A DNA stretch of 64,000 nt, from contig NW_027185499.1 of the NCBI RefSeq assembly GCF_040183065.1, positions 2,232,001-2,296,000 on the forward strand, given 5' to 3'. The DNA comes from Periplaneta americana (Eukaryota > Arthropoda > Insecta > Blattodea > Blattidae). A program made the position numbers and the translations under genes. The notes below the pieces were generated by a model. The model saw nothing but the letters and a program-made list of their open reading frames with translations. It searched no databases and was not told the DNA's origin. Positions within the stretch are counted from its first letter, which is position 1, and each line of letters opens with the position of its first letter. Positions 63,261 through 64,000 of the stretch are shown here, one piece after another.

Positions 63261-64000
63261 GCAGAACCTTTACGAGAAGGCCAGAACGAGACTGAGCTTG
63301 GCCCAGTGCAAGAAACCAGAACTCCCATCCCTACTGCGAGGAAATCAGATATATCAACCGATGTCTGCGCTGACCCAGCTTCAACCAACACAGTCTTCGC
63401 CGGACCTAGATTTGTCTCCAGGGCCTAGATACTACTCTTCATTATGCAACAGTCATCTCTTCACCTCAATGAAGAAAATTTGTATTGAAGAAGATTATTC
63501 TTTACTGATCATTTTTGTGAATGACATCACTATTCTTGTATCTAACATGTAAGTGTTAAGTCTCACTACATATAAGAGATCTGTAACGTTAAATCAGCAT
63601 ATCACTTTGTGTGCAAAAAATTCGTAAATACTATCGAGTTAAATGACAGACACCCTGCAAAGTTATAAATTAAAACATCCAGGAACTCAGTTTACATTAA
63701 ATTATGCCTCGTCACGTAAATGGATTACTCATTTAATGCATAGATACATCAGATTTATTAAATAGCAGCAGTCCTACCGCCATTATGATATCAATGTCAT
63801 CAATTATATAAATTTCGATCTATTGCTTATGAAAGTCAAAATCTTTGGCACTTCGCCCTCCATAAAGACTTTTCTTATAATTTGTAATGTGAATGATACA
63901 ACACTAGCTTACAAGACACAGACAATCCATATCCTCAATAAGAATGAATGATGGCCTCTAGAATGGATTAAAATCCTGCAAGCCTGAATGATTATGAGGG
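63261..64000. other. Window end, nothing firmly recognised
   Basis: The sequence just after the env-like tail (63261-63460) is Q-, P- and S-rich when translated and may be the end of the Gypsy element. I could not identify a 3' LTR. Confidence 0.35.

Overview
The window is eukaryotic, AT-rich and repeat-dense, and I find no convincing single-copy host gene. Nearly everything recognisable is a dead or dying transposable element: at least five kinds of non-LTR retrotransposon, Penelope-like elements, a Gypsy-type LTR element with an env-like remnant, a solo LTR, three SINE families, and DNA transposons of the Tc1/mariner, pogo-like, hAT, piggyBac, Merlin (ISXO2-like), P/THAP and Mutator-like kinds. 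From memory of the repeat families, not from any search, this looks like insect DNA and most probably cockroach (Blattodea). Spliced transposase genes (GT/AG introns, pyrimidine tracts) and tRNA-derived SINEs agree with an arthropod genome.

Layout. 1-1569: LINE 3' end with a SINE inside. 2119-2735: 3' end of another LINE (minus). 3014-8915: near full-length RTE-type LINE (RTE-A) with a 12-bp target site duplication (TSD), carrying a SINE in its 5' region and a 2.2-kb DNA transposon in its reverse transcriptase. 9115-17826: an 8.7-kb nest inside a pogo-like transposon with long terminal inverted repeats (TIRs), holding an RNase H LINE, a TIR element, a Tc1 element, a MITE and a Penelope fragment. 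18125-19866: hAT fragment split by an RTE-B LINE with a 16-bp TSD. 20100-24663: mariner remnant, Mutator-like transposon with a solo LTR, LINE fragment, THAP exon. 24935-27752: Tc1 element containing a hAT-like element containing a SINE whose tail is tandemly amplified. 28123-36712: LINE, hAT and IS630-type remnants. 37531-39117: inverted pair of Penelope 3' ends split by an RTE-B LINE. 40800-45152: hAT element split by a piggyBac element.

46229-55016: an 8.8-kb element of the Merlin superfamily, bounded by 27-bp TIRs and an 8-bp TSD (ctatcatt), sitting inside an old LINE whose reading frame is continuous when the element is removed. It carries a Merlin-type transposase with a single visible frameshift at its right end, a spliced THAP/P-element-type transposase relic on the other strand, two SINEs and a mariner derivative. 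57715-63260: 5'-truncated Gypsy-type pol plus an env-like remnant, interrupted by an RTE-B LINE with a 5' inversion (twin priming) and a 13-bp TSD.

Nesting gives a relative chronology. The old LINEs and hAT/pogo elements came first, then the large Merlin and piggyBac elements, then the RTE-B LINEs, SINEs and MITEs, several of which still have exact TSDs. The strongest observations are the Merlin element, the twin-primed LINE, the pogo-like nest and the inverted Penelope pair. All family names rest on motif recognition by eye; boundaries given with TSDs are reliable to a base or two, and others are approximate.
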